Notes: generated by a model not told the origin, from the letters alone. Counted from the stretch's first letter, positions 30,689-40,119 are shown. The stretch: 64,000 nt of DNA from Piscicoccus intestinalis NBRC 104926 (GCF_001515525.1 NZ_BCNQ01000013.1:1-64000); one strand, 5' to 3'. Program-made: numbers and translations.

Positions 30689-32092
30689 GTGAGTAAGCGT
30701 AGCGGGCTGTACCCGCATGTCCGAGTCGACGCCGCTCATGTGCCGGCGGTGGCGCAGGCGGGCGGTGCGCTGCTGACGCGCACGGTGCGGGTCGCGGGCC
30801 TGGACGCGGCATTGAGTGAGGCGTTGCGGCCGTGGCGTAAGCCGCTGGCCAGGCACGATCCCGCGAAAGTGCTGCTGGATGTCGCGGTCTCGTTGGCGTT
30901 GGGTGGGGACGCCTGCCGTGACGCAGCCCTGTTGCGGGCCGAGCCGGGGGTGTACGGGCTGGTGGCCTCGGACGCCACGATCTGCCGCACCATCGCCGCC
31001 CTGGCCCGCGATGTGGCGCGGGTGGAGAAGGTCATCGCAGCCGCCCGCGGCACCGCGCGTGGCCACGTGTGGGACCTTGCCGCCGACGCGTCGCCGAGTC
31101 ACGCTATCGACGCGACGAATCCGCTGGTCATCGACCTGGACGCGACCCTGGTGACTGCGCACTCCGACAAGGAGCAGGCCGCGCCCACATTCAAGAGAGG
31201 CTTCGGGTTCCACCCGTTGTGCGCGTTCGCCGACCACGGACCGGCCGGCACCGGGGAGCCGCTGGCGATGCTCCTGCGGCCCGGGAACGCGGGCTCCAAC
31301 ACGGCCGCCGACCACGAGGCCGTGATCAAGTCCGCGCTGGCCGCGGTCCCTGGGATCAACCCGTCCCGTCCGGGACGCAAGGTGTTGATCCGCACCGATG
31401 GCGCCGGCGGCACGCGGGAGTTGTTGTGGTTCTGCCACCGCCGCGGCCTGTCGTACTCGATCGGGTGGACCCTGCCCGCGGCCATGCCGCAGCTGTACCG
31501 CCTCATTCCCGAGGACGGGTGGACGGCCGCGTACAACGCCGACGGGCAGGCCCGGGACGGGGCTGACGTCGCCGACATCACCGACCTGTTGATGGCTCAC
31601 GGGAAGCTGAAGGGGTACCCGCCCGGCCTGCGGGTCATCGTTCGCCGGGAACGTCCTCACCCCGGCGCGCAGCTACGGTTCGAGGACATCGACGGGTACC
31701 GCCTGACTGCATTCGTGACAAACACACGCCGCGCGCAGCTCGCTGACCTGGAGCTACGACACCGTCGGCGGGCTCGTTGCGAAGACCGGATCCGGATCGC
31801 CAAAGACACCGGCCTGGCGAATCTGCCCCTGCAAGGCTTCGATCAAAACCGGATCTGGCTACTCATCGTGCAACTCGCGAACGACCTGCTCGCCTGGATG
31901 ACCATGCTCGCCCTGGACGGCCATGAGGCCCGCCGGTGGGAACCCAAGACGCTACGGCACCGCCTCTTCACGATCGCAGCGACCCTGGCCCGCACGAGCC
32001 GGCAACGACTCCTGCACATCAAGGACACCGCTCCCTGGGCGGCCCTGTTCACCACTGCCTGGAACAAGCTCACGAGCCTGGCCCCACCCTGA
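30689..32092 (+). CDS. IS1380-family transposase
   Basis: The 467-residue protein is a DDE transposase with VIDLDATLVTAHSDKEQ (first Asp), IRTDGAGGTRELLWF (second Asp) and RCEDRIRIAKDTGLANLP (Glu). The family-typical FNxxWLLIVQLANDLLAW-like helix is near the C-terminus. The reading frame is uninterrupted, so the element may be active. The GTG start begins two bases after the leader hairpin. It carries out cut-and-paste or copy-out transposition with a 4-bp target duplication. Confidence 0.95.
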   Translation: MSKRSGLYPHVRVDAAHVPAVAQAGGALLTRTVRVAGLDAALSEALRPWRKPLARHDPAKVLLDVAVSLALGGDACRDAALLRAEPGVYGLVASDATICRTIAALARDVARVEKVIAAARGTARGHVWDLAADASPSHAIDATNPLVIDLDATLVTAHSDKEQAAPTFKRGFGFHPLCAFADHGPAGTGEPLAMLLRPGNAGSNTAADHEAVIKSALAAVPGINPSRPGRKVLIRTDGAGGTRELLWFCHRRGLSYSIGWTLPAAMPQLYRLIPEDGWTAAYNADGQARDGADVADITDLLMAHGKLKGYPPGLRVIVRRERPHPGAQLRFEDIDGYRLTAFVTNTRRAQLADLELRHRRRARCEDRIRIAKDTGLANLPLQGFDQNRIWLLIVQLANDLLAWMTMLALDGHEARRWEPKTLRHRLFTIAATLARTSRQRLLHIKDTAPWAALFTTAWNKLTSLAPP

Positions 32093-32262
32093 TCAGCAGG
32101 CCGATGAGTCCCTTCGAGCCCAGCATCATCCTCGTCCGTGGAAGACGACGCCCACCGGCAGCGACAACCCGGAGCATTGTCGTCCCCACCTGCAAGAATC
32201 ACCCGCATTCAACGGCAACGGCGCCGACCACGCCGACGCCGCCACCCGATGAAACATCCGGG

Positions 32263-32266
32263 CTAA
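32263..32266 (+). repeat. Target-site duplication (CTAA), right copy
   Basis: This copy matches the CTAA at 30575-30578 and directly follows the right inverted repeat of the IS1380-family element. Confidence 0.85.
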
Positions 32267-32430
32267 GGACGGTAACACAGAGCACCTGGAGGGACGCTGA
32301 AACCATTCGCACGGGCCAGCACCTGCGACGGCTCCGCAGGAGACACCGCCGATCGAGCACGCTGTCGGGGCCAGTCGGCTCGGCGGTGCTCCATGCCCAC
32401 ACACGGGTAAGCTGACCCTTAGGCGGGGGG

Positions 32431-33465
32431 ATGGCGGAGCTAGGGGGCAGTCCGGTGGGGTCGACGGTGACCATTCACGATGCATTCGGATCGGGAACGG
32501 TCCTCACCATTGTCGTACCCACGTACAAGCGACCCGATCTTCTTGTTCAGTGCCTGAGGTCTCTCGCGGCCCAGACGTTCACAGGATTCGTCGTCCTGGT
32601 GTGCGATAACTCCCCGGAGCGAGAGGCGCAGCAGGTCGTGGAGTCCCTGGGGGATGAACGCTTCCGGTACCTCCCGCGAAACGAAAATCTCGGAATGCTG
32701 CGCAACGTCCTCGCGGGGTTCATGGAGGCGTCCACTGAATTCGTGATGGAGGTGGACGACGACGATCTCCTGTACCCAGAATGTGTCGAAGAGCTCCTCG
32801 CGCCGTTTGCCTCGCACCCCGCACTCACCATCGTGTTCGGCGATCTTGTCGTCATAGACGACGATCTGCAAGTGATGCCCCTACAGCGCCGAGTCAAGTA
32901 CCTCCCTAGCTTGGACTTTCTCGCTGAGGGCGTCCATCAGCCTTTCACCAGTCTCGCGGCCCACGGGTACGTCTTCCTCATGGCGTCGATCATTCGCCGA
33001 GACTGCATCGACTGGGCCGGGGTTCCGGACAGCGCGGCGACGGCATATGACCGGTACCTCACGCTGGCAGCCTCACGAGGTGACGCTGCAGGGTACTTTG
33101 TTCGGAAGGCGGTCATGGCGTATCGCGTTCACGAACGCTCCGACGGGCTTCGCTTCACGACACAGTCTTTACGCGGCGCGCTGGACGTGCTTACCCGGGA
33201 GGTGCCGCGCACCGCTCCGGGATCCAGGAAGTGGGTCGAACGCGAGGTGGCGCGGACCCGCTTGCAGTTGCTTCGCGCGCTGCGAGCGACGAACGACCGG
33301 CAGGGCGTCCGCGATCAGGCACGGTCGCTCATGGCACCTCCCGGCATTCGCGCACTGGCCTACCTGGCCCTTCGGCAGTACCTTCCTCAGCAGTTGCGCC
33401 TCGCGCGCAGCGTGACCCGCGATCGCCTCCGTAACGCGCCGCTGGGGCGGACACCCGGACGGTGA
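32431..33465 (+). CDS. GT2-family glycosyltransferase
   Basis: The 344-residue protein carries VLTIVVPTYKRPDLLVQCLR, VCDNSPE, RNENLGMLRNV and the donor-binding MEVDDDDLLYPE near residue 110. It is a cytoplasmic inverting transferase with a C-terminal basic helix region that may touch the membrane. The ATG at 32431 follows AGGCGGGGGG closely. The stop overlaps the GTG of the second DUF4832-type gene, so the transferase and the secreted protein are co-expressed. Its preceding 165 bases, between the IS right end and the start, are the likely promoter. Confidence 0.83.
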   Translation: MAELGGSPVGSTVTIHDAFGSGTVLTIVVPTYKRPDLLVQCLRSLAAQTFTGFVVLVCDNSPEREAQQVVESLGDERFRYLPRNENLGMLRNVLAGFMEASTEFVMEVDDDDLLYPECVEELLAPFASHPALTIVFGDLVVIDDDLQVMPLQRRVKYLPSLDFLAEGVHQPFTSLAAHGYVFLMASIIRRDCIDWAGVPDSAATAYDRYLTLAASRGDAAGYFVRKAVMAYRVHERSDGLRFTTQSLRGALDVLTREVPRTAPGSRKWVEREVARTRLQLLRALRATNDRQGVRDQARSLMAPPGIRALAYLALRQYLPQQLRLARSVTRDRLRNAPLGRTPGR

Positions 33466-34844
33466 CCGTTGAGCGAGGCCGCCGATACCTTCGCCTCGTC
33501 GGCCTGGCAATGCTGGCCCTCCTAGTCGCGTTGACCCCCGTCGCGCCACCGGGAGACGACCCGTACGGCTTCGCCGACCCCGCGGAGGCGCTACCGACGT
33601 ACGAGGTCACCTCGGTGGGCGTGGCGTTCACTCCGCCCAGCATCGGCACAGATGCCGACGTGCCAAACCCCGGACGCGGACAGTACCAGTGGCTGAACGT
33701 CGCTTCTGCTATTCCCGACCTGGCAAGCACCGACGTCTACTGGCGCGACCAGTTGCAGTGGGGGGCCCAGATAGAGAAGGAGAGGGGGGCCTACGACTTC
33801 TCGGCCTTCGACGCGGGCTTGGCGGCAGCAGGAGCCAACCGATCCCGCTTCATGTTCCGCATCATGGCGTTCTGCCCGGGTTGCGGAGAGAACCTGACAC
33901 CGGCCTACATTCCGCGTCAGCCCGACGGCACTCCGGACTGGAACAGCGAGGAATTCCTGGAGGCGTGGGAGAATCTTATGTCCTCCCTGGGCTCCCGCTA
34001 CGATCACGACCCGCGTCTCGGGTTCATAGATGTTGGGGGATACGGACATTGGGGTGAGTGGTACGTCCCAGAGAGGTCATCCAGCACACCGATCACGATG
34101 CCGAATGCCGCCCGCCTCATCCGAGCCGTCGTGCGCGCTTTTCCCCACAAACACGTACTTATGAACTACATCGACCCCTTTCCAAGGACCGCCGTCGCCA
34201 TGAGCTCCAAGGTGGGACTGCGCTACGACTGCATCGGAGGCTTCCCGCAGACGCTGAAGTTCCTTCCCGACGGCATGGATCAGCTCTGGCGTCGCAGCCC
34301 GATCGTCGGCGAGTGGTGCCCCCACGCCGAGACGACAGCGTCCCTGGGCCTGCGCACAGTGCACGACCTGCACCTGTCGATGCTCTCGTCGGGCAATTTC
34401 CCGCACCCCCTCGATACTCTGCACCCCTCCGAGCGGGCGGCATACGCCCAGGCCTACCACGACAGCGGCTTCACGTACCGCCTCGACCGTGTGACATTGA
34501 CCGGGCAGCTCGCCCCCGGCGGGCGCCTACGGATCACGTCGACGTGGTCGAACTCAGGCGTGGCTCCCACCTACGACGAGTGGACACCGCGGCTGCAGTT
34601 GCGCACGGCGAGGGATAAAGTCGCCTGGCAGTTCCCGCTGTCGGTCGACCTGCGAGCGGTTACTTCGGATCGCGGACCCCGGATGACAGTCGACAGCGCC
34701 GACATCCCGGAAGGTCTCCGGGGCGTCTTCGCTGTCACGGTCGTGGCTGAGGATCCACAGGGCTATCTCGCCCCGTTGCGGTTGGCGAACGGCCAGCGCC
34801 GCCCTGGTGGCGGCTACTGGCTGGGATACCTGCGGCTGGGATGA
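33462..34844 (+). CDS. Secreted DUF4832-type glycoside-hydrolase-like protein (copy 2)
   Basis: The 460-residue protein is a clear paralogue of the one encoded at 28125. Shared blocks include NPGRGQYQWL, STDVYWRDQLQWGAQIEKER, FRIMAFCPGCGENLTPAYIP, GGYGHWGEWY, RYDCIGGF, VGEWCP and LHLSMLSSGNF, and the C-terminal SNSGVAPTYDEW. An N-terminal hydrophobic segment (GLAMLALLVALTPVAP) acts as signal peptide or anchor. Both copies keep the Cys pair in FCPGCG. The GTG start overlaps the upstream glycosyltransferase stop (GTGA). It probably works extracytoplasmically on the repeat unit or polymer. Confidence 0.8.
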   Translation: MTVERGRRYLRLVGLAMLALLVALTPVAPPGDDPYGFADPAEALPTYEVTSVGVAFTPPSIGTDADVPNPGRGQYQWLNVASAIPDLASTDVYWRDQLQWGAQIEKERGAYDFSAFDAGLAAAGANRSRFMFRIMAFCPGCGENLTPAYIPRQPDGTPDWNSEEFLEAWENLMSSLGSRYDHDPRLGFIDVGGYGHWGEWYVPERSSSTPITMPNAARLIRAVVRAFPHKHVLMNYIDPFPRTAVAMSSKVGLRYDCIGGFPQTLKFLPDGMDQLWRRSPIVGEWCPHAETTASLGLRTVHDLHLSMLSSGNFPHPLDTLHPSERAAYAQAYHDSGFTYRLDRVTLTGQLAPGGRLRITSTWSNSGVAPTYDEWTPRLQLRTARDKVAWQFPLSVDLRAVTSDRGPRMTVDSADIPEGLRGVFAVTVVAEDPQGYLAPLRLANGQRRPGGGYWLGYLRLG

Positions 34845-35000
34845 CAACGCCCCTGTTCACCCCAGCGGGCCGCACCGGAGCCCTCAACACGGCTGCCCTG
34901 CGAAAGTCCTTCCCACCCAAGTGGATTAGCGCCGTTCGCACATTTTCGCTTCGCGCGCAGGCGAGCTTGTTGCGAAACTGTAACTGAAGCAACGTGACCA

Positions 35001-35021
35001 GGCGCCCACAACAGGGGCGCC
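35001..35021 (+). promoter_or_regulatory. Hairpin before the Wzz-type gene
   Basis: GGCGCCC at 35001-35007 pairs with GGGCGCC at 35015-35021 across a 7-base loop, 14 bases before the ATG. It may affect translation of the following gene, or be a terminator-like stem for the preceding DUF4832-type gene. Confidence 0.35.
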
Positions 35022-35035
35022 AGTAGACTCGGAAA

Positions 35036-35785
35036 ATGAACGCCGGAGACCGCTGGTCCACGCTCGGGGGACGGGCCTGGACGCGCGCGGCAGGGATGAG
35101 CCGCGTCGCCAAATTGAGAGCCATGATCGTGACCTTATGCCTACTCCTGACGGTTGGATCCGCTCTCATCTACGCCCTCGCGAAAGGGCCCGAATACACA
35201 GCATCCACCGAAATGACGGTCGCCGTGACCTCGGCAGAATCGCTGGCCGCACTCAACGAGGGCACCGCGTACATCGACCGCCAGATGGACACCTACCTGG
35301 CCTTGCCGCAGTCGGCGAGTGTCCTGGAGGCAGTCGCGGCCCGTGTGCCACAGTCGCCACCCGTGGGCACGATGAGAGGAAGGATCTCCGTCGGACATCC
35401 CCCAGCGGCGAACGTGTTCACCGTCTCCTACAAGGATGCCCAACCTGATCAGGCCGCAAGGTATGCGAACCTAGTGTCTGAAGAAGTCGTCACTACGATC
35501 AGGCAACGCACTCCCGCCATCGCTGGGCGCACACGCAGCATCACGCCCTTCATCGTGTCTGCCGCCCAACCACCCGCAGAAAGGTCGCGCCTGACCTACG
35601 CGCTCGCCGCCCTGCCGATTCCCGCCGCAATATCGATCGTCCTGGCAGCCTCGGGTCTACTTCTCGTGGAGGCGTGGCGACAACGCGGTCAGCGCTCGCC
35701 TCGACACTCGGAGAACCCCTCGATGCGAGTCCGGCTGGGGACAGAAACCACATCCACGGGCGAGGGAACGGATCGCCGTCCTTGA
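35036..35785 (+). CDS. Wzz-type polysaccharide co-polymerase (no kinase domain)
   Basis: The 249-residue protein has two membrane helices (about 30-50 and 190-212) that enclose an extracytoplasmic domain beginning ALAKGPEYTASTEMTVAV. This is the Wzz/YveK topology, in which the protein sets polymer chain length. No kinase domain follows the second helix, and the tail is short and basic. The ATG at 35036 has a weak site (CGGAAA); the ATG at 35096 is an alternative that would still retain both helices. Its stop overlaps a TTG of the following beta-helix frame, so expression is coupled. Confidence 0.75.
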   Translation: MNAGDRWSTLGGRAWTRAAGMSRVAKLRAMIVTLCLLLTVGSALIYALAKGPEYTASTEMTVAVTSAESLAALNEGTAYIDRQMDTYLALPQSASVLEAVAARVPQSPPVGTMRGRISVGHPPAANVFTVSYKDAQPDQAARYANLVSEEVVTTIRQRTPAIAGRTRSITPFIVSAAQPPAERSRLTYALAALPIPAAISIVLAASGLLLVEAWRQRGQRSPRHSENPSMRVRLGTETTSTGEGTDRRP

Positions 35786-35805
35786 CCCGGACGGCCAGGA
35801 CCTCG

Positions 35806-37308
35806 ATGAGCGCACCGCGCCCTGGCGCGCTGTTCCTTTGTGCGCTGGCACTGACGTCCTGCACCGCAGCCCTCCCCTCCTCACCCGAGGCCGGCAGCCC
35901 ACGCGCGATTCCGGGGCTCACAACAATCGACACGCTGCGCCCCACAGAGGGCTCGGACATCACGGAGGTCCTGCAGCGCCATGCCGATGAGGGCGTCTCG
36001 GTTCGCCTGCCCCCAGGGCACTACCTGATTTCCCACACCATCGTCCTGCGGTCCGGAAGTTCTGTCCTCGGATCGAACGCCGCCACGCGCATTACGGCAT
36101 CACCCGAGGCGACGGGAACATTGGCCGAGTCGGGGCTCTACTTCTCCCTGGAGTCTTCCGGATCGGGAGTGGCCGACCTGGAGTTGACATCACGTGGCCG
36201 ACCGTTACGGAGATCGTCTCCCGAACTCTCTACCATTCGGGTGTTCTCACCGGAATCACGCATCGAAGGAGCCTACGTCCGAAATTGTCGCCTCCTGGGT
36301 CCGAACCTCGACGGGATTCGCGTCAAGGGAGGCCAGACCCACCGCACGAGGATAGAGGGAAACCTCCTCAAGAACGCCGGGGGGATAATCTATTCGTACA
36401 TGGGCGCGAGCGGGACGCGCGCGACAGAGAACCGCATCGAACAATCTGCCGAGAATGGAATGTCTGCCAGCTCCAAAGAGGAGGAGCCAGCGAGCGACAA
36501 CGTGGTCTCGCGAAATACGATCGTCTCTCCAGGCCGAATGGGGATCGAGGACTGGGGTACGCAAAACACCCACCTCACGGATAACGAGGTTGTCGGCCCT
36601 CGCGGGGTGGGAATATCGGCAGTGGGCTCCTCGGCACGCGTCGAGGACAATGTCGTGTCGCAACCGGACGAAACGGGCATAGAAGTTTCGCCCAGCGCGC
36701 GGGTCGTCTCAGGAAACCGAGTCCACTACTCGACGATCTCCGGAAAGGCGACGGGGATTGTCGTCAACGGCAGCGATAGGTCCAGCACCGTCACTATTAT
36801 CGCAAACCGCATCATAGGCGCCAATGTCGCTATCCAGACCCTGGGAAGCCTGGGCGAAGCCCGGATCCAGAAGAACGTCGTAGAGAATTGGAGCGAGAGC
36901 GGAATATCACTGGCAGCGAAGGCGACGCGCAAGTACGAACTCGAGGGGAATCGCCTCACTCAGAATATGCCACCGGCCTCCCCCGATGCCAGGGCTGCGG
37001 TGATAGTCGACGAGGGGCCTGTCACACTTCGGGCCAATGCCGTGGTCATGAACTACACGCATCGCGGACCCAGCGGCCCAGAATTCGCGGTCAAACTGGG
37101 AAACGTGAAGGTTGTCGACATTCTCGACAACGTCCTCGACGCCGCACAAATGCATTCCACGGTGCGCCTGGCCATTGGCACCGGCGGAGCCCGGGCTTCT
37201 GAGGTTCGCATTGCCGGTAATCAGGCAAGAGGTGAGGTCGTAATCGAGACCAACTTCATATCCGGCATGTCCATTGAAGACAACCTGGGACTAGTTCAAT
37301 ATCCCTAA
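35806..37308 (+). CDS. Beta-helix lipoprotein (copy 1 of a paralogous pair)
   Basis: The 500-residue protein starts with a lipoprotein signal, PGALFLCALALTSC, whose lipobox LTSC puts the lipidated Cys at residue 19. A right-handed parallel beta-helix follows, with many NxV/NxI turns (for example SRNTIVSPGRMGIEDWG, DNEVVGPRGVGISAVG). Such folds occur in pectate lyases, epimerases and tailspike-type polysaccharide enzymes. I chose the ATG at 35806 with AGGA upstream; a TTG at 35782 overlapping the previous stop is possible. Base composition is visibly less GC-rich than the flanks. It lies between the Wzz-type and Wzy-type genes, so it may process or bind the nascent polymer. Confidence 0.8.
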   Translation: MSAPRPGALFLCALALTSCTAALPSSPEAGSPRAIPGLTTIDTLRPTEGSDITEVLQRHADEGVSVRLPPGHYLISHTIVLRSGSSVLGSNAATRITASPEATGTLAESGLYFSLESSGSGVADLELTSRGRPLRRSSPELSTIRVFSPESRIEGAYVRNCRLLGPNLDGIRVKGGQTHRTRIEGNLLKNAGGIIYSYMGASGTRATENRIEQSAENGMSASSKEEEPASDNVVSRNTIVSPGRMGIEDWGTQNTHLTDNEVVGPRGVGISAVGSSARVEDNVVSQPDETGIEVSPSARVVSGNRVHYSTISGKATGIVVNGSDRSSTVTIIANRIIGANVAIQTLGSLGEARIQKNVVENWSESGISLAAKATRKYELEGNRLTQNMPPASPDARAAVIVDEGPVTLRANAVVMNYTHRGPSGPEFAVKLGNVKVVDILDNVLDAAQMHSTVRLAIGTGGARASEVRIAGNQARGEVVIETNFISGMSIEDNLGLVQYP

Positions 37309-37336
37309 ACCACATCAGCAGGAAGGGGGGATAACG

Positions 37337-38635
37337 GTGCCCGGAATTATGTTGCGCGACCGGGCCCTGCCCGGAGTATTCGCCGTCGCAATGCTGCTCT
37401 TCGGGACTCGCTGGATTTCCTATTTGGGACATGAGCCCTTCTTCCTCACCGACGCTCTACTTCTGGCTGCAGCCGTCGGCGTCATCCTCGCCGGATGGCC
37501 CCACGGATCGGCGTGGGCGCGTGGCCTCAGCCCTTGGCTCATCCTGGCCACAACCTGGGCCCTCGTCCGGTTCGCCACCGGCCCGGACCACTCCATGTCG
37601 GCTCTGCGAGATTACGCACCGTTCTTGTACATCGGCGTCGGCCTGATCGCGGGGACGGCAACGGCATTCATCGGGGCCGTGGGAATTTTCCGCACCGGCC
37701 GCATCCTCGAGTACGCGGTGTACGGCCACGGCCTATGGAATGCTCTCTCCGCCGTCTTTCCGACCTTGCCCGAAGCGCTGCCCCTCATCTCCCGCGACCA
37801 GCAGCTGTGGGTGTTCACCATCAGGTCCGACATCGACAGCGCCGTGTCCGGTATCGCCGCGGCGCTCTGTGTCCGGATCGTCGTGTTCGGCCGCGGCTGG
37901 CGGCCTCCGCTAGCCGCCGCGGGACTCGTCGTCTTTGCATCGGCCATCTTCCTCAACGGAAGCCGGGCCGGCCTGCTGGGCGCCTCCGCTCTCGTCGCGC
38001 TCGTCCTGCTCCGCAGCATCACCGCGGCCGACGTACCACGGAGCCGCGTTCTCTTCGTCCTTGGCGCGCTGCCGTACGTGGCCACGCTGGCCGTGGCCCA
38101 GATCGCGGCGACCGGAATCGGGGATCGCATTCTGGGCACCTTCGGAATGGCCTCGAGCGAACGGAGCATGGGCGCAGCGGGAACGGCCCAGGCGCGCATG
38201 AAGGCCTGGGAGGCCATCGTGAGCTGGTTCCTCAGCACAAACGAGAGGATCCACCTCGGCGCTGGATTCGGAATAAATTTCATGTCGGCCTCGGGCGCCG
38301 ACTACAAGCTCGTGGGGACCCGTGAAGTCGGGCAGACTATCCCGCGCTCGCCTCACAACTTCTGGTTGACACTCCTCGCGCGACTCGGACTTTGGTACGC
38401 GCTCCTGATTGCGCTCATCATCATCGTGAGTATCTGCCTGGGAGGATGGATGTGGTGGCGGTGCAGCCACAGCACCCTGCTGCTCATCGTATTCGGAATC
38501 AGTCTAACGGTGCCGATAACGAGCTCACTGGGCGTCGTGCTCGAGTCACCGTTCGGCGCCGTGCCGTTCTGGTGGGCGGTCGGGGTTATCCTCGGCGGAC
38601 GTTTGGAGTTCGCCGAGCGATGTCCGCCACACTAG
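37337..38635 (+). CDS. Wzy-type O-antigen polymerase/ligase-like membrane protein (intact)
   Basis: The 432-residue protein has about ten membrane helices and a large extracytoplasmic loop between helices in the C-terminal half, which contains the PHNFWLTLLARLG segment typical of the Wzy_C/O-antigen ligase family. FLNGSRAGLLG matches the common SRxG motif. The GTG start is preceded by GGAAGGGGGG with six bases spacing. It would link lipid-borne repeat units at the outer membrane face. It ends five bases before the convergent second beta-helix gene, leaving no room for a classical terminator. Confidence 0.8.
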   Translation: MPGIMLRDRALPGVFAVAMLLFGTRWISYLGHEPFFLTDALLLAAAVGVILAGWPHGSAWARGLSPWLILATTWALVRFATGPDHSMSALRDYAPFLYIGVGLIAGTATAFIGAVGIFRTGRILEYAVYGHGLWNALSAVFPTLPEALPLISRDQQLWVFTIRSDIDSAVSGIAAALCVRIVVFGRGWRPPLAAAGLVVFASAIFLNGSRAGLLGASALVALVLLRSITAADVPRSRVLFVLGALPYVATLAVAQIAATGIGDRILGTFGMASSERSMGAAGTAQARMKAWEAIVSWFLSTNERIHLGAGFGINFMSASGADYKLVGTREVGQTIPRSPHNFWLTLLARLGLWYALLIALIIIVSICLGGWMWWRCSHSTLLLIVFGISLTVPITSSLGVVLESPFGAVPFWWAVGVILGGRLEFAERCPPH

Positions 38636-38640
38636 CAGGC

Positions 38641-40119
38641 TCAGATGATGCGGAGTCCCGGGTTGTCTTCGAGTTCCAAGCCGTCGAAGTCGGACTCGTA
38701 CAATACGGCATCACCCAGTGCCGAGTTGCCTGAGATCGTCGTCGATACGGGGTGCGCGCCGTTCGATCCCACGACGGCCGGGCGGCTGGCCCGGGATCGA
38801 CTCGCGTCAAACGTGTTGCCTGTGACCACCACGCCACTCACGTTGCCCATCTTGAGGAAGTAGTCCCAACCCAGGTCTGACGACGGCGTTTCAAAGGCAC
38901 AGCTGTTCCGATCGATAAGGGCCTGATCCGCGTCAACCAGCAGGCAATGGCGGATGACGTCCTCGGCCCGGTTCACTCCCCGCGTCGCGATCTGGTTCGC
39001 TTGAACGGTGAACCTCGCGTGGGGACTCGCCTCAAGGACGATCCCGGAACGCCACCAGTCCAGGACTTTGTTTCCGCGCACCTGCAGTATCCCAACATTG
39101 CCATGGCTTTGTATGCCGATCCGCGTTCCGACAACTTTGTTCTCGACAATCTGAATATGACCCGGGACACGCTGCGACCCCCCATCTGCGATGATTCCCG
39201 GGATGGGGCGATAGCCACTTGACGAGACCGTGTTACGGTATACGCGAGTTTCTCTTGCCGCGACCTCGATGCCCGCATCACGCGCGTCCGAGACCGTGTT
39301 GTATTTCACCTGAGAGCGCCATCCCACCGCGGAAATTCCGATACCGAACGAGCTCTCCACCCGGTTGTTTCGGATGATTGCACCGGAGGTTTCACCCCAA
39401 TCCTCGATGCCCATGCGTCTGGGTCGCACGATGCTGTTGGAGTCGACGATGCTCCCCGAGGACTCCGATCCGTCGACAGCAGCCGACGACATTCCATTTC
39501 CACTGGAGTCCAGCACGGTGTTCCTGATCGCTCTGGTCCCCTTGGCTCCCATGTACGAATAGCTGATACCAGCGGCCTTTTCCAAATAGTTTCCTCGCAC
39601 GGTCGTGTCGCTAGTCAACGTTCCCTTCACTCGTATTTCGTTCAACCCGGGTCCCAGGAGCCGGCAGTTCATCACCCGAGCGCCGGAAATCGACGTTCCC
39701 TCACGGAATACCCTGATGGTGGAGGGCTCGTCGGAGGTGTATGCCAGCGGCTTGCGCGGTTGCAGAATCGTGATGCCTTCTACGCCGGCACCCGATCCTT
39801 CGATGGAGATGTGCAGGCCGTTTGCGTCTAATTCACCGCGAGGGTTGGCCCCGGCCACGATGTTCACTGCACCGTCTGCCTTCAAGACGCTGCCTCGAGA
39901 GAGTCTGATGGTTTCATTGATCACGTATGTACCCGGGGGCACACTCACCGTCGTACCGCTCCGGGCCCACCGCTGCAGTTGGTTCGTTGCGTCGGGCGTG
40001 TACGCCGCGGAGGCCGGCGTCTGCGCCATACCCACCACAAGAGCCGCCACGCACATGCCGAGAGGGGCGACCACCCGGCCGAAACCCGTGCGGACTACGT
40101 CAGGAATGGACTTCGGCAT
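38641..40119 (-). CDS. Secreted beta-helix protein (copy 2 of a paralogous pair)
   Basis: The 492-residue protein has a Sec signal peptide (APLGMCVAALVVGMAQTPASA, cleavage near residue 38). Its beta-helix is homologous to the lipoprotein encoded at 35806: both contain a VxNCRLLGP block, SYMGAxGTR, GNGMS/ENGMS, RMGIEDWG and GIGISAVG or GVGISAVG. The second copy is secreted rather than lipid-anchored. A polysaccharide lyase, epimerase or binding role is inferred from the fold and locus. The ATG has GGAG six bases upstream. The two copies flank the Wzy-type gene in opposite orientation. Confidence 0.8.
   Translation of the reverse strand: MPKSIPDVVRTGFGRVVAPLGMCVAALVVGMAQTPASAAYTPDATNQLQRWARSGTTVSVPPGTYVINETIRLSRGSVLKADGAVNIVAGANPRGELDANGLHISIEGSGAGVEGITILQPRKPLAYTSDEPSTIRVFREGTSISGARVMNCRLLGPGLNEIRVKGTLTSDTTVRGNYLEKAAGISYSYMGAKGTRAIRNTVLDSSGNGMSSAAVDGSESSGSIVDSNSIVRPRRMGIEDWGETSGAIIRNNRVESSFGIGISAVGWRSQVKYNTVSDARDAGIEVAARETRVYRNTVSSSGYRPIPGIIADGGSQRVPGHIQIVENKVVGTRIGIQSHGNVGILQVRGNKVLDWWRSGIVLEASPHARFTVQANQIATRGVNRAEDVIRHCLLVDADQALIDRNSCAFETPSSDLGWDYFLKMGNVSGVVVTGNTFDASRSRASRPAVVGSNGAHPVSTTISGNSALGDAVLYESDFDGLELEDNPGLRII

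Larger units (their letters stand above)
30579..32262 (+). mobile_element. IS1380-family insertion sequence, complete, 1684 bp
   Basis: The ends are 20-bp imperfect terminal inverted repeats: CCCGGAGATTTCATCGGGTG at 30579-30598 and, reverse complemented, CCCGGATGTTTCATCGGGTG at 32243-32262 (18 of 20 match). A CTAA duplication flanks them. The element contains one full transposase gene and a long leader hairpin. It is inserted between two divergent glycosyltransferase genes without cutting either. Confidence 0.92.

Noticed and set aside
32263-32430. Gene disrupted by the IS1380-family element
   Set aside because: Joining the sequences left and right of the CTAA copies gives no continuous coding frame that resembles either neighbour. 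The element appears to be intergenic.
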